Below, in pieces: positions 51,401-59,767 of a DNA stretch of 64,000 nt. The DNA comes from Tenuifilum thalassicum (GTDB lineage Bacteria > Bacteroidota > Bacteroidia > Bacteroidales > Tenuifilaceae), in NCBI RefSeq assembly GCF_013265555.1, contig NZ_CP041345.1, positions 852,581 to 916,580 on the forward strand. The letters run 5' to 3'. A model generated the notes under the pieces. It was given only the letters and a program-made list of their open reading frames with translations. It was not told the DNA's origin and ran no database searches. The stretch's first letter is position 1. Each line of letters opens with the position of its first letter. The position numbers and the translations under genes were made by a program.

Positions 51401-52906
51401 GTCAACATTTCCTAAAAAATTAATCTTACAGTTTGGATCGTTTAAATTAATTATTCCAGAATAGGATGTTTCGCTAAGGTTTCCCGAAATAGAGATGTCT
51501 TTGTATTGATAGCTATTTGCTTCTAGGAGGTTAATTTTAGCATCTGTTTTTGCTTTTAAATGGCCACTCTTGTCAAGGCTACCCAATATCTTAGAGTTAA
51601 TTGAAATAGAACCGATAAGCGTATCATTTAAAAATTTTCCTAGGTTGAAATTTTTTGTATGAAACTTTCCTTTGAAATCATTTTTATTATCATTTGATGG
51701 TTTCATCCATACATCGAAATTTGCTTTACCAAGAGCAGTTGTCAGCTCGCCATAGGTTATAAAATCGCTAAGGTATCCAGAGAACTTTCCTACATATTCA
51801 ATCTGTCCGAGCCTATCAAACATTTTTGGCAGCGAAATTATTGAAGCATTTTTACTGCTACCTTTTAGGAATTCAATGTCCTGTTTGGATGTTTTAAGTT
51901 TTTTTAAATCAATTGAGAAAAGAGTGTTTTCTATGTCGGGCAGCCCAACCAGGTTTGCATTGGCAATTATTTTGGTTTGTGAACCAAAATCTATTTCAAG
52001 GTTTCGGGCACGAATGTCGTTGATTCTTCCTTTAAGCTGACCATTAATACTTATTCCGAAAGAATATTTTTTGAAAGTAGGAACTATATAGCTCAATGCT
52101 TTGGTGTTAATATAGGTTCCTTCAAGATTTGCGTTAATTTTGACATCAGAGGTAAAATTGCTAAAACTCTTCCAGCTGCTATAATCAAGATAGATCTTGT
52201 TAGCAGATATACTTGAGCCATGTGCTCGAAACCTAAGATTATCAAAATGCATAAAAGAGCTACAAAGAGCAAAGCGTGCCCTTAGATTATCAATATTGAA
52301 TCCAGAGTGATCTAATGCTTTCAGGGTGTTTATTGTAAGACTAATAGTATCGTTATTGATGGTAAAATCCTTTGCCGCCAATTGTAAATTCAACAAATTT
52401 AAATTCTGAAAATTGATTGAACCATAACTTATTGAATCAGCGCTTTGTTGCTTAAGTTTAAAGTTCAAGTTATTTAGCAAAATCTTATCTATGGAAAGAG
52501 AAAAATTTCCTGATGTAGAATCTTTAGGTTCGCCGCTAACTTTTTGTAACAGCGCTGTTAAATTCATCACTCCAGTAGAATCTGTTTGGAGAAAGAATTT
52601 TGAGTTTTCGATGCTTGCTTTTCCAAATTTATATAAACCAAGCTTGCTATTAATTTCAAAGATTGATGCTGAGATTTGATTTGCGAATAGAAGGGTATCG
52701 TTGTTTAAATCTGCAACAAATACATCCTTTAGAATAATGCTTTTAATTGGACGGAAATCGATTCTTCTTATTGTTATGTTAATGCCAGTCCTACTGTGAA
52801 TAAACGTGGTTGTTTTATGAATAAGATAGGTTTGTACCTGAGGGCTTTGAATTAAAAGCCAGGTAAATACAGGAACGGCAAGAAGAGTTATTCCTGCCCA
52901 AATCAA
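48401..52906 (-). CDS. tamB: TamB-like (DUF490) outer-membrane assembly protein
   Basis: About 1500 residues: N-terminal signal anchor (ILIWAGITLLAVPVFTWLLI), an AsmA-like start (TGINITIRRIDFRPIKSIILKDVFV), then very long repetitive beta-rich sequence that in this family forms a hydrophobic groove bridging the membranes, and a C-terminal DUF490 domain (about 1030-1420: GDYLFTLSGVINKRFKIAEGSYIDWNGDPLDATLDINA). TamB-like proteins carry phospholipids or help barrel insertion. The only usual start codon is TTG at 52906, but the frame is open upstream through KKLRK and an ATT, see findings. Confidence 0.85.
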   Translation of the reverse strand: MIWAGITLLAVPVFTWLLIQSPQVQTYLIHKTTTFIHSRTGINITIRRIDFRPIKSIILKDVFVADLNNDTLLFANQISASIFEINSKLGLYKFGKASIENSKFFLQTDSTGVMNLTALLQKVSGEPKDSTSGNFSLSIDKILLNNLNFKLKQQSADSISYGSINFQNLNLLNLQLAAKDFTINNDTISLTINTLKALDHSGFNIDNLRARFALCSSFMHFDNLRFRAHGSSISANKIYLDYSSWKSFSNFTSDVKINANLEGTYINTKALSYIVPTFKKYSFGISINGQLKGRINDIRARNLEIDFGSQTKIIANANLVGLPDIENTLFSIDLKKLKTSKQDIEFLKGSSKNASIISLPKMFDRLGQIEYVGKFSGYLSDFITYGELTTALGKANFDVWMKPSNDNKNDFKGKFHTKNFNLGKFLNDTLIGSISINSKILGSLDKSGHLKAKTDAKINLLEANSYQYKDISISGNLSETSYSGIINLNDPNCKINFLGNVDFTDSIPIFDFSLLASHINLVKLNFNKTDSLSTASFLLNAKFSGNSLDNSKGEIKLLNSTYRNHRGEFKIADLTIHADNTKESKVITLKSDIAEGEIRSRLSFSRFPYYLNKVLSRHIPALKEKQTTNNSQNDFLLDEAFNDFLIKFRLKKTDKITRVIAPELKIAANSSLFGILNPKDETLTFKVKILEASSGTTYLKDVSINGETHDSIFIANISTPLIKIGSGFIKNLKLSTTASNNKISSNISWNNYSKPTTKGNINILTDFNSYTDSAKTISVTFNPSEITINDTSWNLAHSTILIDSSKLDFQNFKISNKRQHIILSGRASKNSSDTLSLSLRNIDISFINLYLHDFGYNLKGIINGEALSTSILSNPSLETDIIIDNFQVNNSLVGKATFRSTWSNDEKKISVYALNERHDTSTFLLAGDYFIESKRLDFNLNVNKAKLKLIEPILEGNVSNIKGTIDGKLKINGNTDKPAVDGIIKFNETEAIVGFLNTRYRINDLVEITNSDLFFKNFKLSDQFGQIATLNGSIKTSFFKNFNLGLRLGFSNFLCMNTREFDNESFYGTVFGSGFVDFIGNPDDLHLNINLKTENKTAIYLPLSTTSTVEESKFLSFVNNDPDLIIIEEENIAQPSSSANINISIELQVTPEAEAQIIIDKKLGDIIKASGSGNLRMEINPSKDIFNMFGRYTISQGDYLFTLSGVINKRFKIAEGSYIDWNGDPLDATLDINAIYRVKTSLKQLLLDDSYSTRVPVDCKIMLSQKLLSPSIKFGIEFPNLDQQTRLLTEGVLNTEEKINTQFLGLLVINSFISDPSLTSGSTSSSNNNLGTTGIYNTASEMLSNQLSNWLSQWSKNFDIGINYRPGLESELSSDQLELAFSTQILDDRVTINSNVDVGGNRNNNNTFVGDFTVDVKLNKSGKLRGKAFARNNNDILPTTQQNNYTTGAGIVYREDFNSFSELFKSLFNKSSKDSLENSLPLPDSDSIKKNKNDSSFIKIN

Positions 52907-53049
52907 TATTTTCCTTAGTTTTTTAATACCTTTGTCCTGTTTTATAAAGTGGGTTCAAAATTTGTTCCTAAATTATAGAATTGCTTGGGGTTTTTAAATA
53001 GTAATTGAGAGGATTTAACGATTTTTTTGCATTCAACACTTTTTTATTG

Positions 53050-54066
53050 ATGAGCATAACAATTTTAGGGATAGAATCATCGTGTGATGATACTTCGGCA
53101 GCAGTTATAAAAGATCAATGGCTTTTGTCGAATGTGATTAGTAGTCAGGATGTTCACAAAAGTTATGGCGGGGTTGTTTCTGAGTTAGCATCTCGGGCGC
53201 ATCAGGCCAATATTATACCAGTTGTTGAAACTGCGTTAAGCAAAGCAGGTGTATTCATTTCTGATATTGATGCCATTGCTTATACCCGTGGACCAGGTTT
53301 GTTAGGTTCGCTTCTTGTAGGGTCATCGTTTGCCAAAGGATTAGCTCTCTCATTAGGAATCCCTATTATTTCAGTAAACCATTTGCAAGGGCATGTCCTT
53401 TCCCATTTTGTACTGGAAGACTCTAAAAGTCAGTTGCCTAAGTTGCCATTCATTTGCCTTTTAGTTTCAGGTGGTCATACGCAGATAATTTTGGTACGTA
53501 GTCCTCTGGATATGGAGGTGGTTGGTCAAACCATTGATGATGCGGCAGGGGAGGCCTTCGACAAGTGTGCTAAGGTAATAGGTTTACCATACCCTGGTGG
53601 TCCTATGATTGATAAGCTAGCTGCTGAAGGAGATCCTAAATTTATCAAATTTTCAAAACCTAAAATCCCTAACCTTAATTTTAGCTTTAGCGGGTTAAAA
53701 ACTTCGTTTTTATATACCTTACGCGATAAGCAAGAGGAAGATAAAGATTTTATAAATAATCATTTAGCTGACATTTGCGCATCGCTACAAAGTACCATCA
53801 TTGAAATACTGCTTTCAAAACTAGAAAAGGCTGTACATACCTACAAAGTATATGATGTGGCTATAGCAGGTGGAGTTGCCGCAAATTCGGGTCTTCGAAG
53901 CGCACTTTCTGAGTTAGGTAAAAGAAAAGGTTGGAATATTTTTCTTCCGAAAAAACAGTTCACAACCGATAATGCAGCTATGATAGCAATTGCTGGGTAC
54001 TATAATTTTAAAAATGGGAAAGTATCACCTATTGATGAGCCACCCCTTGCTCGAATGCCTTTTTAG
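53050..54066 (+). CDS. tsaD: tRNA N6-threonylcarbamoyladenosine synthase subunit TsaD
   Basis: 338 residues from ATG 53050, chosen because family proteins begin with the ILGIESSCDDTSAAV strand; the frame is open 15 codons further back. HLQGHVLSHF gives the metal-binding histidines, and GGVAANSGLR plus the DNAAMIAIAGY block complete the ASKHA fold. It installs t6A at position 37 of ANN-reading tRNAs with TsaB and TsaE, which are not here. It overlaps the end of the convergent kinase gene by 4 bases. Confidence 0.96.
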   Translation: MSITILGIESSCDDTSAAVIKDQWLLSNVISSQDVHKSYGGVVSELASRAHQANIIPVVETALSKAGVFISDIDAIAYTRGPGLLGSLLVGSSFAKGLALSLGIPIISVNHLQGHVLSHFVLEDSKSQLPKLPFICLLVSGGHTQIILVRSPLDMEVVGQTIDDAAGEAFDKCAKVIGLPYPGGPMIDKLAAEGDPKFIKFSKPKIPNLNFSFSGLKTSFLYTLRDKQEEDKDFINNHLADICASLQSTIIEILLSKLEKAVHTYKVYDVAIAGGVAANSGLRSALSELGKRKGWNIFLPKKQFTTDNAAMIAIAGYYNFKNGKVSPIDEPPLARMPF

Positions 54067-56393
54067 GCTGTAAATTCATCCTTCAGAAGATATTTTCTAA
54101 GAATATTGAATAGGTCTATTCGGCTTATAGGTTTGGTGATAAAATCATTGCATCCTGCCTCGATACTCATATTAACCTTAACACCAGAACTATAAGCTGT
54201 TTGTGCAATAATGATAACTTGGGTATCCTGCTTTCTTATTTGCCGAGTAATCTCAATACCATCCATGTCTGCTAAACGTAAGTCCATAAGAATCAGATCG
54301 ATGTTCTGAAATTGCTTATGTTTGTCTAAAGCCTCTTTTCCATTTTTTGCATGGATTATAGTACATCCAGTTTCGCTAAGTAAACGGCTAAGAAGTATGT
54401 AGTTCGATTGTATATCTTCTACCACCAGAATAGTTTTCCCGTTTAGTTTTGGGGGATCTTGTTGAATATAAAATGGCGAAGACTTTAATTCTGGTTTTGC
54501 TTTTCTGTTTCCAATGGGAGTGTAGGGAATCTCAATGTTAACTGTTGTTCCCGTTCCCTCAGCAGTTTCCAACCATATACGGCCATCCATTAAATCTACT
54601 ATCCCCTTAACAATTGGGAGGCCCATTTTTATTGAGCCCTCATCTTTTTGTATATTATTAATCTTTAGGCTATCAAAAACATGTTTTGCTTTATCTGGTG
54701 ACATACCAGTGCCGCTGTCCTGAATCCAGAATAACAAATGGTTTTCCCTATCCGATTTCCTTAGTCCAATTTCGATGTATCCTTGCGAAGTATACTTTAC
54801 AGAGTTGTTAATAAGTCTTTGAAAGATACCTTTGAAAAGATTTCGATCCGATAAAATGTCAAAATCGATCTCATCATGATCAAGGAATGTTTTAATGGCG
54901 ATATGTTCTTTGTCCGATATCTTCAGCTCATTTAAAAGCATAATTTGGAACATTCCCATCAACTCGGTTAAATTGATGCGCTGATAAACCAGACGAAACT
55001 GGTTTGATTCTAACTTTGATAAATCAATTAGGTTGTCAATTTGATTTTGTAGTGTACGGCAGCTCTTGTTAATTTCTTTTGAGAACTGATATGCTTGAGC
55101 AAATTTTATTTTGGGATCATTCAGTAGTTCGCTGTAACCAATAATGTTATTCAATGGGGTTCTAATTTCAAATGATAAGTTTGAAAGTAACGATTCCTTA
55201 AATTTTTCAAGCTCTTTGTTTTTTTGAAGAGTTAAATCAAGTTGATTTGTTAGTACATTTAATTCTCTTTTAAACTCATTTATTTGTCTATTTAGCTCAT
55301 CCTGATTCGCCTTTACTCTCTGGTTCTTTCTGTGGGTTAGATAGTAATGAGTTATTCCAACGATTATTATCAGTAAACCTAAAAGGGTATAGAGTAGCTG
55401 GTTTTTGATAAATGCAAAGGGCTGTTTTTTAGGTTTGAAGATAAAATCGTCAAGGGGTTTGGTTTTGTTGATAATTCCAGCCTGGTATAAGGTTTCCATC
55501 ATTTGAAGCCAGCGACCTTTGTTGGAGTGTCCTATATTTACAAAATTTGGTTGAATAAACTCTTTCACTTTGCGTGCCTCGTATAATAGATGGTCAAGAG
55601 TTTTAGCTGTTTTGTATTTTGATTGAATTAATTGCGAGATTTCTTCTGGATGGTTAAGGGCATATTCCCAACCTTTTATTGTGGCTCTGATGAATGCTTC
55701 AACTATTTGGTAGTTCTTACGAACGTAATCTTTAGTTGTAAATAGACATTCTGCATAAAAGTCAACGCCATATTTTTTAGGTAAAATAGTATTATATGGT
55801 ATTCCAAACTTTTCTAAAAAATAGGTTTCGTTGGTAAGGTAAATTTCCGTAGCGTCAATTTGGTTATTTAATAACTTATTAAGCGAGAGTCCTGTTCCTA
55901 CAACCTTATATTCAGTTGGTTTTAAACCCTCTAAAGAGAGCATGGTAAGAATTTCGATTGAGCCGTTATTTCTAGGATTAATCTCAATGGTCTTACCCAT
56001 AAGGTCGTGGGGGCTGAGAATGTTTTTACTATCACGTGATACTAGGGCAACAGGGCTTTGTTGGAAAATGGGAGCAAGAACCACAAGTGGTGCACCATTA
56101 ATGTAGCTAGTAAGAATCTCTGCATTACCTACACCAAATTGTGCATTCCCTGAAAGAACCTCATCAATTACTGAAGATTTTTGCGGCAGCTCTCGTATTT
56201 CTACGTCAATACCTTCTTCGGCATAATATCCTTTTTCAATGGCAGCATAATACCCTGCAAATTGAAATTGATGTTTCCATTTAAGTTGTAAAACAACCTT
56301 TTCAGGCGAACCAGCTAAACTGTAGGTTGGGAATAGCATCATGCAAAACAACATGAAACTTAAAGCTGCTGTGGCAAATTTATTTTTTTTCAT
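54063..56393 (-). CDS. NMT1-type sensor hybrid kinase, phospho-His replaced by Phe
   Basis: 776 residues. Signal peptide about 1-27; NMT1/THI5-like substrate-binding domain about 30-300 (VVLQLKWKHQFQFAGYYAAIEKGYYAEEG); membrane helix near 340; coiled coil 355-400; HisKA-like helix, HATPase domain (DSGTGM, and GSIKMGLPIVKGIVDLM) and a C-terminal receiver with Asp704 in LILMDLRLADMDG, Thr732 and Lys754. At the H-box the sequence is NLSFEIRTPLNN: residue 408 is Phe (codon TTT at 55172-55170) where His is expected. The binding domain probably sees a pyrimidine- or thiamine-precursor-like ligand in the periplasm (inference). Confidence 0.85.
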   Translation of the reverse strand: MKKNKFATAALSFMLFCMMLFPTYSLAGSPEKVVLQLKWKHQFQFAGYYAAIEKGYYAEEGIDVEIRELPQKSSVIDEVLSGNAQFGVGNAEILTSYINGAPLVVLAPIFQQSPVALVSRDSKNILSPHDLMGKTIEINPRNNGSIEILTMLSLEGLKPTEYKVVGTGLSLNKLLNNQIDATEIYLTNETYFLEKFGIPYNTILPKKYGVDFYAECLFTTKDYVRKNYQIVEAFIRATIKGWEYALNHPEEISQLIQSKYKTAKTLDHLLYEARKVKEFIQPNFVNIGHSNKGRWLQMMETLYQAGIINKTKPLDDFIFKPKKQPFAFIKNQLLYTLLGLLIIIVGITHYYLTHRKNQRVKANQDELNRQINEFKRELNVLTNQLDLTLQKNKELEKFKESLLSNLSFEIRTPLNNIIGYSELLNDPKIKFAQAYQFSKEINKSCRTLQNQIDNLIDLSKLESNQFRLVYQRINLTELMGMFQIMLLNELKISDKEHIAIKTFLDHDEIDFDILSDRNLFKGIFQRLINNSVKYTSQGYIEIGLRKSDRENHLLFWIQDSGTGMSPDKAKHVFDSLKINNIQKDEGSIKMGLPIVKGIVDLMDGRIWLETAEGTGTTVNIEIPYTPIGNRKAKPELKSSPFYIQQDPPKLNGKTILVVEDIQSNYILLSRLLSETGCTIIHAKNGKEALDKHKQFQNIDLILMDLRLADMDGIEITRQIRKQDTQVIIIAQTAYSSGVKVNMSIEAGCNDFITKPISRIDLFNILRKYLLKDEFTA

Positions 56394-56507
56394 ATCTGGC
56401 TGAAAAGGTGTGCTTTATCCTCAAGTTTAAACAGAAACTTGTTAATATTGTTTACTAACTTAAAGATACTATAAATTTTAATTCTTTGCATATAAAAAGC
56501 TTTTTTT

Positions 56508-57275
56508 ATGAGTAAGCAAACAAACTTTAAAATCATTTTATCACCAGCCAAAAAAATTAACGATAAAGTTGAGTACAATGATTTGGAATACTCTAAACCT
56601 GAATTTCTTGAAGGGGCAAGAGATATTGTTAGATATATACAAACACTAAACCAGAATGAGCTTGGCAAGTTGTTGGGAGTTAGTCAAAAACTATTAGAAC
56701 TGAACTATATGCGTTACGCCATGTGGAATGAGTCCGCTTCAAACTCACATCCTGCAATTTTTGCTTTTGCTGGTGAGGTTTACCGAGGAATTAATGTTGC
56801 AGATTTTAGTAAAGAAGAGCTTCGCTTTATAAATGATACTGTTTTTATCCTGTCCGGTTTATATGGCGCCCTAAGACCATTAGATTTAATTCAGCCTTAC
56901 CGATTGGAAATGGGAACAAAGATTAAATTCAACAGATTTAACTCTTTGTACCAGTATTGGGGTAAAACCATTACAAACTTTATGTTACAACAGGTTGGAA
57001 ATGGCTATCTTGTAAATTTAGCATCCAATGAATACTCGCGAGTTGTAGATAAAAAAGTTTTTGGCGATAAGGTTATTAATATTGAGTTTAAAGAATATAA
57101 ACCCAATGGTTTAAAGGTAGTTCCTATTTACTCAAAACGAGCTAGGGGGTTAATGACTCGATTTGTAGCTAAAAATCAATTGACAGATGTAAATCAGCTT
57201 AAGTTATTCGATTTGGAGGGGTATTCATATAGCGACACTTTATCTAGTAAAAGTACATGGGTTTTTATTCGTTAA
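56508..57275 (+). CDS. yaaA: Peroxide stress protein YaaA (DUF328)
   Basis: 255 residues of the YaaA family, with ILSPAKKI, YRGINVADFSKEELRF, LSGLYGALRPLDLIQPYRLEMG and VKNQLTDVNQLKLFDLEGYSY-like C terminus. In E. coli YaaA limits Fenton damage by lowering free iron and has a DNA-binding fold. It is single, divergent from the sensor kinase, and overlaps the convergent methyltransferase by 4 bases. Confidence 0.93.
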   Translation: MSKQTNFKIILSPAKKINDKVEYNDLEYSKPEFLEGARDIVRYIQTLNQNELGKLLGVSQKLLELNYMRYAMWNESASNSHPAIFAFAGEVYRGINVADFSKEELRFINDTVFILSGLYGALRPLDLIQPYRLEMGTKIKFNRFNSLYQYWGKTITNFMLQQVGNGYLVNLASNEYSRVVDKKVFGDKVINIEFKEYKPNGLKVVPIYSKRARGLMTRFVAKNQLTDVNQLKLFDLEGYSYSDTLSSKSTWVFIR

Positions 57276-58459
57276 ATTATTCTTAGGATTAATCCTTTAA
57301 GGTATTCGCCTTCGGGGTGATAGATGTTAACGGGATGATCTGCTGGTTGTGTGAGCTGATGAATTATACTTGCATTCCTTCCAGAAATTGCACATGCAGA
57401 AAATACTGCATTTCTAAAATCCGTTTTACTAACAACCTGAGAGCAGGAGAACGTAAATAGAAGCCCTCCTGGTTTAATAAGCCGAATAGCGCTTAAATTT
57501 AATCGCTTATACGCTTGCAGAGCATTTCGTAATGCTTTGTTATGTTTTGCAAAAGCTGGTGGGTCAAGAACAATTACATCAAAAGTTTCATTGCACCTTT
57601 TTAGATATTCAAAAGCATCAGCAACAACTCCTTCGTGTGGTGCAGATTCTCCAAAATTAACTTTAACATTCTGGGTTGCAAGTTCAATTGCCGAGGCTGA
57701 GCTATCAACTGTTACAACTCTTTTAGCACCACCTCGTAAAGCTGCTACTGAAAAACCACCTGTATAGCCAAAGGTGTTAAGTACAGTTTTCCCTTTAGCA
57801 TATTTTTCTAAAAGGTAACGATTCTCTCTTTGATCGATAAAGAAACCAGTTTTTTGTCCAGTTTCCCAAGAAATTAGATACTCATTGCCATTCTCTATAA
57901 ACGTCGTTTGAGAGTTTCTCTCATCAATTAGATATTCATCGTTAGGTAAAAGCTCTTCCCTAAGAGGAACGGTCCCTGAACTTTTGTCAAATACGGCTTT
58001 AATTGAATTCTGAAAATTTCTTGTTATTGCACTTGCGATTTCTTTTCTTGAATTGTACATGCCTACCGAGTGGCATTGAAGAACTGCAGTATCGCCATAG
58101 ATATCAACAATTAGTCCAGGTAAGCCGTCACCCTCTCCATGTATTAGTCTGAAAATGTTTGTGTTATTGTTGCCAATCAATCCAATTCGCTTTCTTAAGT
58201 CAATAGCATTTTGAATTTTTTTATCCCAAAACTTGCTATCAATATTCTCCTGTTTGAAAGTTAAAATACGAACGGCAATAGACCCAGAAGCGTAATGTCC
58301 AGCTGCTAAAAACTCACCATTGGAACTGAATATGTCAACAAGTTGCCCCTCTTTTGGCTCAGGATTAATTGTTCTAATTGCGCCAGAAAATATCCACGGG
58401 TGGAAACGGAGCAATGATTTTTCTTTTCCAGCTTTTAGTATTATTCTAGGATTTTCCAT
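57272..58459 (-). CDS. rlmI: RlmI-like class I SAM-dependent rRNA methyltransferase
   Basis: 395 residues: PUA domain at 1-70 (ILKAGKEKSLLRFHPWIFSGAI), a central EEHEH-like linker and the methyltransferase Rossmann domain (NTFGYTGGFSVAALRGGAKRVVTVDSS, motif IV VIVLDPPAFAK). E. coli RlmI methylates C1962 of 23S rRNA; the close RlmK/other relatives make exact target inferred. A Cys in FTFSCSQV fits the m5C-type active site. It follows the 3'-5' exonuclease gene by 6 bases. Confidence 0.88.
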   Translation of the reverse strand: MENPRIILKAGKEKSLLRFHPWIFSGAIRTINPEPKEGQLVDIFSSNGEFLAAGHYASGSIAVRILTFKQENIDSKFWDKKIQNAIDLRKRIGLIGNNNTNIFRLIHGEGDGLPGLIVDIYGDTAVLQCHSVGMYNSRKEIASAITRNFQNSIKAVFDKSSGTVPLREELLPNDEYLIDERNSQTTFIENGNEYLISWETGQKTGFFIDQRENRYLLEKYAKGKTVLNTFGYTGGFSVAALRGGAKRVVTVDSSASAIELATQNVKVNFGESAPHEGVVADAFEYLKRCNETFDVIVLDPPAFAKHNKALRNALQAYKRLNLSAIRLIKPGGLLFTFSCSQVVSKTDFRNAVFSACAISGRNASIIHQLTQPADHPVNIYHPEGEYLKGLILRII

Positions 58460-58465
58460 TACTTG

Positions 58466-59050
58466 CTATAGTTGAGGGTTAGCCGTTTTAAGCTTGATGT
58501 AGATTTCTCTGCACACCCAAGCGTCGGTAGCTGCATAACTCACTTGCGCATCGGTTAGTATTTCTGCCTCCCAGTTGCTAAGCTGTTGGCGTTTTGAAAT
58601 TGTGCCTCCTAGTACAATTGCAGATAGCTTCTTGACACTTAGTTCTTCAATCCCAAATGTTGGAGCAATATGTTGTAAGTCGAAAAACCCTTTTGGCTCA
58701 AACTTCCTAAATTTTATAATCCCTTTTAAATCGTCATGTATAGCGGCTCCTACTTTTATGATATTGGGATTTTCTAATAAGTCTTTAAGCGAATCGGGAA
58801 TGCCCGTTTTTTTTAAACGTAATATTGCAGCAAGTTCACCTGTAGCTATCTGCATTATCGACACCCCATTTTGTTTTCCTTTCTTAAAGGAAGGTCTCGA
58901 TTCAGTATCGAACCCTAAAACTTCTTCCTTACTGAAAATTGGAATAAGGTTTTCGATATCCTCTATGGTGTTTGCAACGATAATCTGACCAGGAAATGTT
59001 ATTCTGGGCAGGTTTTTTAACTCATCCTTGTCAATATTCGGTTTAAACAT
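58466..59050 (-). CDS. 3'-5' exonuclease, RNase D-like DEDDy type
   Basis: 194 residues, single DnaQ-like domain. The catalytic acidic residues are visible: LGFDTESRPSF (Asp and Glu), KVGAAIHDDLKGI (Asp) and SYAATDAWVCREIY (Tyr-X3-Asp), which defines the DEDDy group. No HRDC domain, unlike full RNase D. Target nucleic acid unknown. Its ATG overlaps the stop codon of the DUF5063 gene by one base (TAATG), so the two are coupled, followed by the rlmI-like gene. Confidence 0.88.
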   Translation of the reverse strand: MFKPNIDKDELKNLPRITFPGQIIVANTIEDIENLIPIFSKEEVLGFDTESRPSFKKGKQNGVSIMQIATGELAAILRLKKTGIPDSLKDLLENPNIIKVGAAIHDDLKGIIKFRKFEPKGFFDLQHIAPTFGIEELSVKKLSAIVLGGTISKRQQLSNWEAEILTDAQVSYAATDAWVCREIYIKLKTANPQL

Positions 59051-59670
59051 TAAATAAGCTCGTTTTGATCGAAATCTTGTTGGCGTTTGGTGATAAACCA
59101 GTCCGATGTGTCCCTTTCCTGATTCTCTTCATCAGGGTGCTCAATCTTATCCAGATCAATGTTGTTATGAGCAAGAATGTGGAAGGCTCTTATTAGGTTT
59201 GCTAACCTAATTCCCCAATAATCTTTAAAATTAGAGATGCACTCCCAAAGAGCATCGTTCATTACATACTCATTTCCCTCGTGGTAACGAAGTACAAAGT
59301 TCTTTAGATCTTGATAAATGTCTGCAAGATATTCAGCTATACTAGCTGTGAAATATCCTGTAAGCTCATCGATACGTGGGTCATTAACCTCAACGTAATG
59401 GTTGTGTTGACCCAGAATAAACTCTACTTTATTTTCAATTGAGGAGTAATCAGCTTCAGTTACAAAACTTTCTGTATCTTCATCGTATAGTGGTTCTGTT
59501 TCAGGTAGTAGTGTGGCTTTGTAGTATAGTAATGGGAGTACTTTGTTGCATGCTCCAACAAATGATTTAGCAGTGTGATTCTCGCAACTTTCAAGGAAAG
59601 CACAAAATTCTTTTGCAACTGTAACGAATTCTACAACATTTCGATTGTAAACCAGGCTTTTAACGTCCAT
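59050..59670 (-). CDS. DUF5063-family protein
   Basis: 206 residues, almost wholly helical and acidic with no signal peptide, matching the DUF5063 proteins of Bacteroidota (MDVKSLVYNRNVVEFVTVAKEFCAFLE and FKDYWGIRLANLIRAFHILA). Function unknown; always seen close to the exonuclease in what I recall of related genomes, which should be checked. First gene of a three-gene unit. Confidence 0.7.
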   Translation of the reverse strand: MDVKSLVYNRNVVEFVTVAKEFCAFLESCENHTAKSFVGACNKVLPLLYYKATLLPETEPLYDEDTESFVTEADYSSIENKVEFILGQHNHYVEVNDPRIDELTGYFTASIAEYLADIYQDLKNFVLRYHEGNEYVMNDALWECISNFKDYWGIRLANLIRAFHILAHNNIDLDKIEHPDEENQERDTSDWFITKRQQDFDQNELI

Positions 59671-59767
59671 TATCGTGAATTTTTGATGTGCAAAGTTAGT
59701 TTAATTAATCAAAAACTGGTAGTTGCAACAATTACATTTAAGGCTTAATAGCTCTGATTTACAGTAA

